64,000 nucleotides of DNA from VFMC01 sp040380855 (GCA_040380855.1 JBEIIG010000008.1:22337-86336); one strand, 5' to 3'. Shown: positions 20,475-29,304, numbered from the stretch's first letter. A program made the numbers and translations. Notes: generated from the letters alone by a model not told the origin.

Positions 20475-21872
20475 ATGAGCGATGATGCCAGGCGGCGCGA
20501 TCGGCGGGACCGCATGCACGACGACGACGATTTCGGGCCGCCGCTGTTCGGCGACGACACGCCGACCGACCGCAACGACGTGCTGTCGTTCGGTACGGCC
20601 GACACCGGGCCGTTGCCGCACTGGACCTCGCCGCCCACCGGCGAGATGCCCGCGGTGCTGGGTGAGGGACAACCACGCGATCACACCGACGATCTCGACG
20701 TGTGGTCGTCGTTCTCCGACTCGGCGCCGGTGTGGAGCGACGATCCGCTCCCCACGGGCGAGTTCGAGGTGCCTGCCCGCACCACCGGCCCGGTCGACCG
20801 GGTGCCGTCCGATCTGTTCGACGACGACCTCGACGAGAGCGCTCCTGTCGCGCGGCGCGGCCCCGGCCGCATCACCATCGGCACCGACCCCACCGACGAC
20901 CGGATGGGGCGGCCGATGCCTGCCACCCGCGGTCGCGGTCGTGGCGACGCCGGGCGCGGCGCTCGTCCTGCGGCGCGTGCCGGCGCGGCCGTAGCCGCTC
21001 CTGCCAAGTCGGGACGCGACATGCCAACGGCCATCGCCGTCGGGCTGTTGTTGGTGGCCGCCTTCATCGCCGCGCTGCTCGCCGGCCCGTGGGCCGTGAT
21101 GATCATCGTCGTCGCCGTCATCGGCCTCGCTGCTGTGGAGTTCTTCGACAAGGTCTCCGACAAGGGGTACCGCCCTGCCACGGTGGCCGGGGTGGTGGCG
21201 GCCGCAGCGTTCCCGCTGGCCGCCTACTGGGCGGGCGAGCAGGCGTTGCCGCTCGTGTTGCTGCTCGCGTTCACGGCCGGGTGCCTCACGTTCATCGCCG
21301 CGCCGAACCTCGAGTCGAGTCCGCTGCCGAACATGGCGATCACCACCCTGGGCGTCGTCTGGATCGGGTTCACCGGTGCCTTCGCAGCACTCATCGTGTC
21401 GTTCTCGAACATCACGCTGGCGGGTGCCGCCGGTTCCACCACGTCGGTGGGCACCGACACACTGTTCCTCCTCGCGCTCGGTGTGGTGGCCAACGATGTG
21501 GGTGCGTTGTTCATCGGCTCGGCGATCGGCCGCACGCCGTTGCGTCAGTGGATCAGCCCGAACAAGACCGTCGAGGGGTTCCTCGGCGGTGCGGTGATGA
21601 CCCTGCTGGCCATGGTGGTGGTGGGGGTCACCGAGAAGAGCACGTCGTGGAACTCCACCGGCGATCTGCTCATCCTCGGCGCGGTCATCGCGTTCACGGC
21701 GCCCATCGGCGATCTCACCGAGAGCATGTTCAAGCGCAACCTCGACATCAAGGACTTCGGCAGCCTGGTGAAGGGCCACGGCGGGGTGCTCGATCGCTTC
21801 GACGGGTTCTTGTTCACGCTGCCGGCCGTCTACTACCTGATGCAGATCCTCGAGCCCTGGCTCACCAAGTGA
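20475..21872 (+). CDS. cdsA: Phosphatidate cytidylyltransferase with long disordered N-terminus
   Basis: The protein has 465 residues. It makes CDP-diacylglycerol from phosphatidate and CTP in the membrane. The first about 175 residues are soluble, acidic and Pro/Asp-rich, ending in an RGRGRGDAGRGARPAARAG basic stretch just before the first span. About eight hydrophobic spans follow. The CDS signature is complete: SPNKTVEGFLGG, then SMFKRNLDIKDFG and KGHGGVLDRFD. Typical bacterial CdsA is about 270-300 residues, so the N-terminal tail is an unusual addition. The start has GGGGA upstream; the stop overlaps dxr by GTGA. Confidence 0.95.
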   Translation: MSDDARRRDRRDRMHDDDDFGPPLFGDDTPTDRNDVLSFGTADTGPLPHWTSPPTGEMPAVLGEGQPRDHTDDLDVWSSFSDSAPVWSDDPLPTGEFEVPARTTGPVDRVPSDLFDDDLDESAPVARRGPGRITIGTDPTDDRMGRPMPATRGRGRGDAGRGARPAARAGAAVAAPAKSGRDMPTAIAVGLLLVAAFIAALLAGPWAVMIIVVAVIGLAAVEFFDKVSDKGYRPATVAGVVAAAAFPLAAYWAGEQALPLVLLLAFTAGCLTFIAAPNLESSPLPNMAITTLGVVWIGFTGAFAALIVSFSNITLAGAAGSTTSVGTDTLFLLALGVVANDVGALFIGSAIGRTPLRQWISPNKTVEGFLGGAVMTLLAMVVVGVTEKSTSWNSTGDLLILGAVIAFTAPIGDLTESMFKRNLDIKDFGSLVKGHGGVLDRFDGFLFTLPAVYYLMQILEPWLTK

Positions 21873-23023
21873 GCCCGGTCAGGGTCGCGATCGCCGGCAG
21901 CAGCGGCAGTATCGGCACCCAGACGCTCGACGTCGTGCGGGCCGAGGCCGGCGCCTACGAGGTGGTGGCGCTCGGCGTCGGTTCGTCGGTCGACGTGCTG
22001 ATCGAGCAGGCCCGCGAGTTCCGGCCCGCTGTGGTGGCGGTCGCCGATCCTGCGCAGCGGGCACGAGTGGCCGATGCCCTGCCGTTCGCTCAGGTGGTGG
22101 GCGACTTCGCCGACCTGGTCGAGCCGGCCGATGTGGTGGTGAACGCCGTCGTGGGGTTCGCCGGTCTGCCGGTGACGGTGGCCACGCTTCGGGCGGGCAA
22201 GCGACTGGCGCTCGCGAACAAAGAGAGCCTCATCGCCGCCGGGCCGGTGGTGCAGCCGCTGCGCGCCACGCCCGGCGCCGAACTGGTGCCGGTCGACAGC
22301 GAGCACTGCGCCGTGCACCAGTGCCTGCGTTCGTCGGTGGCCGTCGATCGCGAGGTGGCCCGGGTGGTGCTCACCGCCAGCGGCGGCCCGTTCCGTGGCC
22401 GCACGGCCGAGTCGTTGGCGATGGTGGGTGTCGACGAGGCGCTGGCGCACCCCACGTGGAAGATGGGTCCGAAGATCACCATCGACTCGTCGACGCTCAT
22501 GAACAAAGGGCTCGAGGTGATCGAGGCCCACGAGTTGTTCGGCACCCCGTTCGACCAGATCGAGGTGGTGGTGCATCCGCAGAGCGTCGTGCACTCGATG
22601 GTCGAGTTCACCGACGGCTGCACGATGGCGCAGTTGTCGCTGCCCGATATGCGCCTGCCCATCGGCTACGCCCTTGCGTACCCCCATCGCATCGGCACGC
22701 CCTTCGGTCGCATCGACTGGGGCAGGCTCGGTCGGCTCGACTTCGAACAGCCCGACACCACCACGTTCCGCTGTCTGTCGCTGGCCTACGCAGCGGGTCG
22801 AGCCGGCAGTACGGCGCCTGCGTGGCTGAGCGCGGCCAATGAGGTGGCGGTCGATGCCTTCCTCGCCGGACGGGTGCGGTGGCCGCACATCGCCGAGATC
22901 TGCGACGCCGCACTGCAGCGCTACGAGCCGGGGCCCGATGTGACGGTCGACGACATCGTCGCAGCCGACGCCCGCGCCCGTATGGTTGCCGCTACGGTCA
23001 TCGCCGACACGTTCATGCGGTAG
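21869..23023 (+). CDS. dxr: 1-deoxy-D-xylulose 5-phosphate reductoisomerase
   Basis: The protein has 384 residues and catalyses the NADPH-dependent second step of the MEP isoprenoid pathway. The N-terminal nucleotide motif VAIAGSSGSIGTQTLDVV is standard. ALANKESLIAAG, VPVDSEHCAVHQCL (metal and substrate-binding Asp/Glu region) and TASGGPFRG follow, then HPTWKMGPKITIDSSTLMNKGLE, split by the active-site loop. The GTG start overlaps the cdsA stop (GTGA). Together with rseP and ispG downstream this gives two MEP enzymes in one run. Confidence 0.97.
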   Translation: MSPVRVAIAGSSGSIGTQTLDVVRAEAGAYEVVALGVGSSVDVLIEQAREFRPAVVAVADPAQRARVADALPFAQVVGDFADLVEPADVVVNAVVGFAGLPVTVATLRAGKRLALANKESLIAAGPVVQPLRATPGAELVPVDSEHCAVHQCLRSSVAVDREVARVVLTASGGPFRGRTAESLAMVGVDEALAHPTWKMGPKITIDSSTLMNKGLEVIEAHELFGTPFDQIEVVVHPQSVVHSMVEFTDGCTMAQLSLPDMRLPIGYALAYPHRIGTPFGRIDWGRLGRLDFEQPDTTTFRCLSLAYAAGRAGSTAPAWLSAANEVAVDAFLAGRVRWPHIAEICDAALQRYEPGPDVTVDDIVAADARARMVAATVIADTFMR

Positions 23024-23059
23024 TCGCCCATCCGGGCACCGACACACCCCAGGCAGGAC

Positions 23060-24355
23060 ATGAGTTCACCGTTCCCCCCGCCCGATATCGAGGAAGTGAA
23101 CAGCTACACCAAGCTGCGCAACGAGATCCTGGCAGGTGGTGCCAGCGACGCGCCGGGCGACGATCTCGCAGGCGGTTCGCGCGCCGTCATCGGCCTGGCG
23201 GTGATCGCCGGCCTCATGGTGCTGCTGGCGTGGTGGAGCATCTGGGCCTTCGTCTTCGTGGTGTTGCTGGTCGGCTGCGTGTTCCTGCACGAGTTGGGAC
23301 ACTTCGCCACCGCACGCTGGACCGGGATGAAGGCCACCCAGTTCTTCTTGTTCATGGGGCCGAAGTTGTGGAGCTTCCGCCGAGGCGAAACCGAGTACGG
23401 CCTGCGCGCCTACCCGATCGGCGCCTATGTGCGCATCATCGGCATGAACAACCTCGACGACGTCGATCCGGCCGACGAGCCACGGGCGTACCGCAACAAG
23501 AGCTACCCCCGGCGCATGCTGGTCATCTGTGCCGGGTCGATCATGCACATCCTGGTGGCCATCGCCTTGATGTTCGGCGTGTACGCCACCAAGGGTTCGC
23601 TCGGTCCCACCGGCGAGGTGGCCATCACCCAGGTGGTGGTCGGCGGGCCAGCCGAGGGCTTGGGGATCAAACCCGACGACGTGGTGGTGAGCATCGATGG
23701 ACAGGCGGTGTCGACCGCCGACCAGTTCGTCGCCGCCATCCGCAGCAACGAGCCGGGCGACTTCGTCACGCTGGTGATCGAACGCGCCGGCGAGCAGGTC
23801 AGCTACGAAGCGGGTCTGGGCAGCAACCCGAACCAGGGCGAGTTCTTCGGCACCGCATTCCTCGGTGTCGGCTCGGGCGATGTGCAGGACTGGGTGGCGA
23901 TGCCCGTCGGCGAGGCGGCAGTGCGCAGCATCACCGACCTCGGCTCGCAGGCGTGGGCCAGCGTGGGTGGCGTCGTGAAGGTGCTCAACCCGGTGAACAT
24001 CTTCCAGCACCTCACGGGCGAGAACACCGATCCGACCTCGCAGCCCACCACCGTGGTGGGGGTGAGCCGCTTCAGCGACGTCGTCGGCAGCGAGACCGGC
24101 CTGGCCGGCATTCTGCTGATGCTCGCCGGTGTGAACGTGTTCATCGGGCTGTTCAACCTGTTCCCCATGCTGCCCTTCGATGGTGGCCATGCCGCGATCG
24201 CCACCTATGAGCGGCTGCGGTCGCGCAAGGGGCAGCCCGCCTATCACGCCGACGTGTCGAAGATGGTGCCGGTAGCGATGACGATGATGGTGCTGTTGGC
24301 CTTCGTGCTGCTCACCAGCTTGTACCTCGACATCGTCCGTCCGCTCCGTGGGTAG
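23060..24355 (+). CDS. rseP: RseP-type site-2 intramembrane zinc metalloprotease
   Basis: The protein has 431 residues. Zinc motif HELGH is at residues 77-81 in a membrane span and the second site LFPMLPFDGGH near the C-terminus supplies the Asp. A PDZ domain lies between (about 190-260: VVVGGPAEGLGIKPDDVVVSIDGQ, split). Actinobacterial relatives (Rip1) cleave anti-sigma factors and other membrane substrates. An N-terminal cytosolic tail of about 40 residues precedes the first span, longer than in E. coli RseP. Its position between dxr and ispG is the common actinobacterial order. Confidence 0.94.
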   Translation: MSSPFPPPDIEEVNSYTKLRNEILAGGASDAPGDDLAGGSRAVIGLAVIAGLMVLLAWWSIWAFVFVVLLVGCVFLHELGHFATARWTGMKATQFFLFMGPKLWSFRRGETEYGLRAYPIGAYVRIIGMNNLDDVDPADEPRAYRNKSYPRRMLVICAGSIMHILVAIALMFGVYATKGSLGPTGEVAITQVVVGGPAEGLGIKPDDVVVSIDGQAVSTADQFVAAIRSNEPGDFVTLVIERAGEQVSYEAGLGSNPNQGEFFGTAFLGVGSGDVQDWVAMPVGEAAVRSITDLGSQAWASVGGVVKVLNPVNIFQHLTGENTDPTSQPTTVVGVSRFSDVVGSETGLAGILLMLAGVNVFIGLFNLFPMLPFDGGHAAIATYERLRSRKGQPAYHADVSKMVPVAMTMMVLLAFVLLTSLYLDIVRPLRG

Positions 24356-24373
24356 TGCTGGCACACTGACGCC

Positions 24374-25609
24374 GTGAACTCCGATCGCACCACTTCGTTC
24401 GAGCGTCGCAGCACCCGGCAGATCCACGTCGGCAAGGTCGCCGTCGGTGGTGGCGCACCCATCTCGGTGCAGTCGATGACCATCACCAAGACCGCCGATG
24501 TAGAGGGCACGCTGCAGCAGATCTACGCGCTCGCGGCGGCCGGCTGCGACATCGTGCGCTGCACCTGCAACGAGGCCGAGGCGGCTGAGGGCCTGGCCCA
24601 GATCGTGCCGCGGTCGCCCATCCCGGTCATCGCCGACATCCACCACCAGTACAAGATGGCGTTGGCGGCGATGGAAGCAGGGGTGCACGGCCTGCGCCTG
24701 AACCCCGGCAACATCCGCCGACCCGAGCACATCAAGGCCGTTGCTGCCGAGGCGAAAGACCGCGGTCTGCCCATCCGCATCGGCGTGAACGGTGGCTCGC
24801 TCGACCCGGCGTTGTACGAGAAGTACGGCGGGGTCACCCCCGAGGCGATGGTCGAGAGCGCGCTGCAGGAGATCGCCTACTTCGAAGACGTCGACTTCCA
24901 CGACTACAAGATCAGCGTGAAGGCGTCGAACGTGCCGCTGATGGTCGAGGCCTACCGCCAGTTGAGTGCCGCCACCGACGCGCCGTTGCACCTGGGTGTC
25001 ACCGAGGCCGGCCCGCCGCCCGCCGGGTTGGTGAAGGCCACCGCCGGTATCGCCACGCTGCTGATGGAGGGCATCGGCGACACCATCCGCTATTCGCTCA
25101 CGGCCGATCCGGTGGAAGAGGCCCGAGCCGGGCGGCAGTTGCTCGAGGCGCTCGGCCTGCGCGAACGCAAGAACGTCGACCTCATCGCCTGCCCCAGCTG
25201 CGGCCGGGCCGAGATCGACGTGATCGATGTGGCCAAGCGGGCGATGGACGCGTTCGGCGACCGCAAGATCCCGCTGCAGGTGGCCGTGATGGGCTGTGTG
25301 GTGAACGGCCCGGGCGAGGCCCGCGAAGCCGACCTGGGCATCGCTGCCGGCAACAAGCGCGGGCACCTGTTCGTGAAGGGCCGCAACGTGGCGGTGGTGC
25401 CCGAGAGCGAGATGGTCGACGCGCTGGTCGAGTGGGCCGAGTTCATCCACGAGCACGGCACCGACGCTGCGTTGGCCCGTGTCGACACGGCGCTGGCCGA
25501 GCGCGAGGCGGCCAAGGACCGGGCCAAGCTGCTCGACGACAAGGGCGCCGACGCCAACCACGCCGACGAGCGCATCGTCGAGATCCGCAAGACGGTGTCG
25601 GGCAGCTGA
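24374..25609 (+). CDS. ispG: 4-hydroxy-3-methylbut-2-enyl diphosphate synthase
   Basis: The protein has 411 residues. It is the [4Fe-4S] enzyme converting MEcPP to HMBPP in the MEP pathway. The TIM-barrel start QIHVGKVAVGGGAPISVQSM is typical, as are ADIHHQYKMAL and LRLNPGNI. The cluster cysteines are in ACPSCGRAE and MGCVVNGPGEA. The GTG at 24374 begins the family-like sequence NSDRTTSFERRSTRQI; it lies 18 nt after rseP. A short Ala/Lys-rich C-terminal tail follows the catalytic domain. Confidence 0.97.
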   Translation: MNSDRTTSFERRSTRQIHVGKVAVGGGAPISVQSMTITKTADVEGTLQQIYALAAAGCDIVRCTCNEAEAAEGLAQIVPRSPIPVIADIHHQYKMALAAMEAGVHGLRLNPGNIRRPEHIKAVAAEAKDRGLPIRIGVNGGSLDPALYEKYGGVTPEAMVESALQEIAYFEDVDFHDYKISVKASNVPLMVEAYRQLSAATDAPLHLGVTEAGPPPAGLVKATAGIATLLMEGIGDTIRYSLTADPVEEARAGRQLLEALGLRERKNVDLIACPSCGRAEIDVIDVAKRAMDAFGDRKIPLQVAVMGCVVNGPGEAREADLGIAAGNKRGHLFVKGRNVAVVPESEMVDALVEWAEFIHEHGTDAALARVDTALAEREAAKDRAKLLDDKGADANHADERIVEIRKTVSGS

Positions 25610-25641
25610 GCGGCCCGGGCCACCGGCGCGCACCCACTCGC

Positions 25642-25647
25642 TAGGAT
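25642..25647 (+). promoter_or_regulatory. -10 element for the Uma2 gene (leaderless)
   Basis: TAGGAT is followed by 7 nt and then ATG at 25655; there is no Shine-Dalgarno. A 10-bp palindrome GGCCCGGGCC (25612-25621) just after ispG could help end the upstream transcript. Confidence 0.5.
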
Positions 25648-25654
25648 CGCCGCC

Positions 25655-26218
25655 ATGTCCGTCACCACGGAACGCCCGCAGATCGGTCTCACCTGGGAGG
25701 CCTTCATCGAGTTGCCCGACGAGCAGCTCCGCCATGCCGAACTGCACGATGGCGAGGTGGTGCAGATGGCACCTGCTGGGCGACCGCACCAACTCACGTT
25801 GGTCAACCTCATCGGTGTGCTGTTGCCGTGGGTGCGCGCCCGCGGCGGCGAACTGGTGCCCGATCCGCACGTGCGCATCGCCCTGCGGTGGGGCTACCAA
25901 CCCGATCTGGCGTGGTACTCGCCTGAACGGCTTCCCGCGTCGGGGTATTACGACCAGGCGCCCGATCTGGCTGTCGAGATCCTGTCGCCGTCCACTCGCC
26001 GGCGCGACCTCGTTCGCAAGCCTGCCCACTACTTCGCTGCCGGTGTGCGCGAGGTGTGGTTGGTCGACGTCGACGAACGGGTGATCATGTCGCTGCGGGC
26101 ACACGGCGGGTTCGACGAATGGGCCGATGGCGACGAGTTGGAGTCGTCGACACTGCCCGGCTTCACGGTGCCGGTGTCCGAGGTGCTGGCCCCCACGACG
26201 CTCGGGCCGAATCGATGA
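25655..26218 (+). CDS. Uma2 family (DUF820) PD-(D/E)xK nuclease-fold protein
   Basis: The protein has 187 residues. The start LTWEAFIELPDEQLRHAELHDGEVVQMAP, split by the conserved Glu of the family, leads to the nuclease core. That core is QPDLAWYSP, then APDLAVEILSPSTRRRDLVRK with the acidic residue, E-x-L-S-P-S and Lys, then YFAAGVREVWLVD. The fold is that of a restriction-like endonuclease, widespread and often multicopy in Actinobacteria and Cyanobacteria; physiological targets are unknown. It overlaps the next gene (nucleoside phosphorylase) by ATGA. Confidence 0.88.
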   Translation: MSVTTERPQIGLTWEAFIELPDEQLRHAELHDGEVVQMAPAGRPHQLTLVNLIGVLLPWVRARGGELVPDPHVRIALRWGYQPDLAWYSPERLPASGYYDQAPDLAVEILSPSTRRRDLVRKPAHYFAAGVREVWLVDVDERVIMSLRAHGGFDEWADGDELESSTLPGFTVPVSEVLAPTTLGPNR

Positions 26219-26976
26219 CACCGCACGACCACCCGCTGTTCGAGTTCGACCCCACGCGCGACGCGGTCATCAACCCCACCATCCACCGGCCCCGCCTCGG
26301 GTTCCCCGAGCGGGCGGTGATGTGCTGGTTCGGCGATGTGGTGCGCCAGCGCACCGCAGGGCGCGAGCCGGTGCATCATGTGCCGTTCGAGCACGGCGAC
26401 CATGCCATCCACATCGTCGACCATGCGGGCGAGCAGATCGCCATCGTCAGTCCCGGGGTGGGCGCACCCGCGGCGGTCACCTCGCTCGAGGTGATGATCG
26501 CACTCGGCGCCACCAAGATCATCGGTTGCGGCGGCGCCGGCATCGTCCGGCCGGGTTTCGACGTGGGCCATGTCATCGTGCCCACCGGGGCGGTGCGCGA
26601 CGAGGGCACGAGCTATCACTACGCACCGGCCGACGAGGCGGTGCGCCCGCACCCCCGTGCCGTGGCGGTCATCGACGAGGTGCTCGCCGATGCCGGCGTG
26701 CCCCACGATCGCGGTCTCACCTGGACCACCGACGCCTTCTTCCGCGAAACACCGGCCAAGGTGGCGCGCCGACGCGAGCAGGGTTGCATCACGGTCGACA
26801 TGGAGGCGTCGGCCATGTTCGCCGCCGCAGCGTTCCGTGGTGTGGTGTACGGGCAGTTGCTCTACGCGGGCGACGACGTCAGTGCAGCCGAGTGGGACCA
26901 CCGCGACTGGGAGAAGCAGGGGAGCGCACGCGACCGTCTGCTCGACCTCGCGTTCGCCGCAGTGCTCAGGCTGTAG
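26215..26976 (+). CDS. Nucleoside phosphorylase (uridine phosphorylase-like)
   Basis: The protein has 253 residues. It probably cleaves a nucleoside with phosphate to a base and ribose 1-phosphate. The PNP/UDP family core is visible: IVSPGVGAPAAVTSLEVMIALGATKIIGCGGAGIV (N-terminal sheet with the phosphate and ribose residues, split over several strands). The EME-type ribose-binding segment ITVDMEASAMFAAAAFRG follows. The purine versus uridine preference is not certain; order and length look closest to uridine phosphorylases. Coupled to the Uma2 gene by ATGA. Its last 11 bp overlap the convergent manA. Confidence 0.82.
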   Translation: MTPHDHPLFEFDPTRDAVINPTIHRPRLGFPERAVMCWFGDVVRQRTAGREPVHHVPFEHGDHAIHIVDHAGEQIAIVSPGVGAPAAVTSLEVMIALGATKIIGCGGAGIVRPGFDVGHVIVPTGAVRDEGTSYHYAPADEAVRPHPRAVAVIDEVLADAGVPHDRGLTWTTDAFFRETPAKVARRREQGCITVDMEASAMFAAAAFRGVVYGQLLYAGDDVSAAEWDHRDWEKQGSARDRLLDLAFAAVLRL

Positions 26977-28021
26977 CCCGTTCCTCCACGCGGAACACCG
27001 TGGCGCGGCCGCGCAGTTCCACCCGTTCGCTGGGCGACAGGTAGGCCGCGGCTCCTCGTTCGAGTCGGTCGGTGCCCCCGTCGGTGCACAGCAGCAGTTC
27101 GCGGCCGGTGGCGGTGTGCGTGAACGGACCGTCGATCTCGTAGCGCCACAGCCGGAACGGGGTGCCCGGTGTGTCGTAGCTCCAGGCCGATGCGCCGTGC
27201 GGTGTGGCGGGGGTGCGTGGGTCGGCGAGCGGTTCGATCACCAGCACCCTCAGCAGTTCGTCGATGTCGACATGTTTCACCGTCGTGCCGCCGCGCACCA
27301 CGTTGTCGCTGGCCCCCATGATCTCGACGCCCACTCCGTGGAGATAGGCATGGAGGTTGCCCGGGCCGAGGAACAGCGCCTCGCCGGGCTCGAGCAGCAC
27401 CCGGTTGAGCAGCAGCGTCACCGCCACGCTCGGGTCGCTCGGGTAGTGGCGGGCGAGTTGGGTCACCAGCGCAGCCTCGGGTTCGGTGCGTCCCGCGCAC
27501 GCGGCCACGGTGCGGTCGGTGGCGAGGGTGCGGCGGTAGAGGGCGGCGACCGTGGCGGCGAGCCCCTCGGTGCGGAGATACCCGGCCACGTCGTCGGCGC
27601 CCAGGCGGTCGAGCAGCGCGAGCGTGGCCGCGACGGGCCGGAAACCGCACAGCGCGTCGAACGGGGTGAGCGCACAGATCAGTTCGGGCTTCGCCGACGG
27701 GTCGCGGTACACCCGCTGCGGGGCGTCGCGGGCGATTCCGAGCCGTTCTTCGCGGGCGAAGCCGGCTGCGGCCTGCTCGGCCGACGGATGCGTCTGCAGG
27801 CTGAGCGGCTCGGCGGCCGCCAGCACCTTCAGCAGGTACGGCAGATCGCCGCTGTGTGCGGCGAGGGGACCGTTGCCGATGATCGTTGCGGGGCCGCCGG
27901 GATGGGTGCCGAGCCAGAGTTCGGCCCAGGGCGTGTCGTCGGCGGCCACACCGAGGAGATCGGGCAGGAACTGGCGGTCGCCCCAGGCATAGTGCTGCAC
28001 CACTCCGCTGATCGGTTCCAC
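26966..28021 (-). CDS. manA: Mannose-6-phosphate isomerase, type I
   Basis: The protein has 351 residues. It interconverts mannose 6-phosphate and fructose 6-phosphate for GDP-mannose and cell-envelope sugars. Zinc-site residues are in LSLQTHPSAEQA (Gln and His), KPELICALTPFDALCGFRP (Glu) and GPGNLHAYLHGVGVEIMGASDNVVRGG (His, split). The GTG start giving EPISGVVQHYAWGD matches the usual N-terminus, and CAGACT lies 6 nt before it; an ATG 18 nt upstream (28039) is possible but adds only MRQTGE. It overlaps the convergent phosphorylase gene by 11 bp. Confidence 0.9.
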   Translation of the reverse strand: MEPISGVVQHYAWGDRQFLPDLLGVAADDTPWAELWLGTHPGGPATIIGNGPLAAHSGDLPYLLKVLAAAEPLSLQTHPSAEQAAAGFAREERLGIARDAPQRVYRDPSAKPELICALTPFDALCGFRPVAATLALLDRLGADDVAGYLRTEGLAATVAALYRRTLATDRTVAACAGRTEPEAALVTQLARHYPSDPSVAVTLLLNRVLLEPGEALFLGPGNLHAYLHGVGVEIMGASDNVVRGGTTVKHVDIDELLRVLVIEPLADPRTPATPHGASAWSYDTPGTPFRLWRYEIDGPFTHTATGRELLLCTDGGTDRLERGAAAYLSPSERVELRGRATVFRVEERATA

Positions 28022-28078
28022 CTCGCCAGTCTGGCGCATCGACGGGTGCTGCGCGTGTCGTGACGTACTGGCGCACCA

Positions 28079-28098
28079 GACACGGCAGCTGCCGTGTC
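28079..28098. promoter_or_regulatory. Perfect 20-bp palindrome upstream of manA
   Basis: GACACGGCAGCTGCCGTGTC is a perfect inverted repeat with no spacer, 57 bp before the manA start. CTGGCGCACCAG, an imperfect inverted repeat, abuts it on the manA side (28069-28080). It has no T-tract, so an operator is likelier than a terminator. The rest of the 28,022-28,376 interval (about 355 bp between manA and nucS) shows no gene that can be supported. Confidence 0.4.
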
Positions 28099-28376
28099 GC
28101 CACGAACCGCTGTCAATCAGTCGACGGAGAGTGGTCGAAGGAACTCGCTCGTCGACGCTCCGTGACGACCGCGGGTGAGCAATGAGTGAGTCGAGTCATT
28201 GTCTGCAATTCCGAACGAGGGATTCGCCCCCATAGACAGAGCGATGGTGGGCCTACGACGGGGGAGGCAGGCTGGCCGGGTGGTGGTGTGCGGGTGACCG
28301 GCAGGGGAGCGGTGGGCGAGTGATGAGCGATGCAGCCCCACCCGCGCAGGTCTCACCGTGTAGTAGAGGCTGAGGG

Positions 28377-29036
28377 TCAGAACAGGCGGAGGTCGTCGGG
28401 TCGCAGGCCGCGGAGTTCGTCGTAATCGACCTCGACCACGCGATAGCCGCGGGCTTCCGCGAGCACTCTGGCCTGCGGTTTCACTACCTGCGCCACGAAC
28501 ACACCACGCACTGCACCCAGGGTCGAGTCGAGGCGCAGGCGTTCGATGTAGCGACCGAGCTGCTCGACACCGTCGATCTCGCCACGTCGCTTCACCTCCA
28601 CGGCCACCACCTGGCCCGACGAGTCGCGGCACACCAGGTCGATCGGGCCGATGGCGGTGGGGTACTCGCGCCTCACCAGCCTCAATCCATCCTCGATGAC
28701 CTGCGGTGATTCAGCCAGGAGCTCTTGGAGGTGTGCTTCCACGCCGTCTTTCTGCAACCCTGGGTCGTCGCCCAGATGGTGGTCGGTGTCGCTCATCACC
28801 TCGTGCAGGGTGATGGTGAGGGACTCGCCCTTGGGGTTCGTGACCGTCCAGTGCGTGCCGTGGTCGGCAATGGCGTTCGGGGCATTCATCCAGTTGAGCG
28901 GTTTGTACGCGCCACCGTCGGCATGGATGGCCACGCAGCCGTCGGCCTTCACCATGATCAGGCGCACCGCCTCGGGGAGCCGAGCGGTGAGCCGGCCGGT
29001 GTAGTCGACCGAACAGCGGGCGATCACGAGTCGCAT
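28377..29036 (-). CDS. nucS: Mismatch-specific endonuclease NucS/EndoMS
   Basis: The protein has 219 residues. In Actinobacteria lacking MutS/MutL, NucS cuts both strands at mismatches. The N-terminal DNA-binding and dimerisation half starts MRLVIARCSVDYTGRLTARLP. The C-terminal RecB-like nuclease has IGPIDLVCRD, then VAVEVKRRGEIDGVEQLGRY, giving the D...E-x-K catalytic set. The length matches mycobacterial NucS. TAACGT lies 9 nt before the ATG. Confidence 0.95.
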   Translation of the reverse strand: MRLVIARCSVDYTGRLTARLPEAVRLIMVKADGCVAIHADGGAYKPLNWMNAPNAIADHGTHWTVTNPKGESLTITLHEVMSDTDHHLGDDPGLQKDGVEAHLQELLAESPQVIEDGLRLVRREYPTAIGPIDLVCRDSSGQVVAVEVKRRGEIDGVEQLGRYIERLRLDSTLGAVRGVFVAQVVKPQARVLAEARGYRVVEVDYDELRGLRPDDLRLF

Positions 29037-29045
29037 CGACGGTCG

Positions 29046-29051
29046 ACGTTA
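29046..29051 (-). promoter_or_regulatory. -10 element for nucS (leaderless)
   Basis: TAACGT on the minus strand is 9 nt from the ATG at 29036. Confidence 0.4.
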
Positions 29052-29141
29052 GATCCGCGAGGCGGTCGCAGTGAGGGACCCTCGACAAGTTTTTCGGCAA
29101 CCCGCGACAACTTCTGTCTGCCGTTGTGCCACCGTGTGTGG

Positions 29142-29158
29142 CCCCCCGCCACGGGGGG
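29142..29158. other. GC-rich hairpin in the nucS/HD-GYP divergent intergenic region
   Basis: Six C (29142-29147) and six G (29153-29158) enclose a 5-nt loop. It sits about 105 bp upstream of nucS and about 150 bp upstream of the HD-GYP gene and is followed by A/T-rich sequence on the right. Role unknown. Confidence 0.35.
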
Positions 29159-29222
29159 TGCGAAAACAGAGCCTTTCTTGACAAAACAACTGTCGAGCGG
29201 AGGTGAAAAAAGTGTTTAGGGG

Positions 29223-29251
29223 GTGACAAGACCCCCACCCTCCGTTACGTT
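29223..29251 (+). promoter_or_regulatory. Promoter of the HD-GYP gene with inverted repeat over the -35
   Basis: GTGACA (29223-29228), a 17-bp spacer and TACGTT (29246-29251) form a promoter starting about 47 nt before the ATG. The -35 lies within an inverted repeat GGGGGT-GACAAG-ACCCCC (29219-29236), itself flanked by CGGAGGTG and CACCCTCCG. This arrangement suggests a repressor or activator site. Confidence 0.4.
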
Positions 29252-29304
29252 GCGGTCTCCCGTCATCGAACGGACATCTTCGGTCTTCCAACTGGGACGT
29301 ACGC

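Noticed and set aside
28117..28632. Minus-strand open frame in the gap after nucS, including a 38-residue tail from an internal ATG
   Set aside because: Most of it overlaps nucS; the tail lacks a ribosome-binding site and a recognisable -10 at the leaderless distance.
29160..29304. Cyclic di-GMP riboswitch before the HD-GYP gene
   Set aside because: The mapped promoter-like pair leaves only about 47 nt of leader, too short, and no GEMM consensus was seen.
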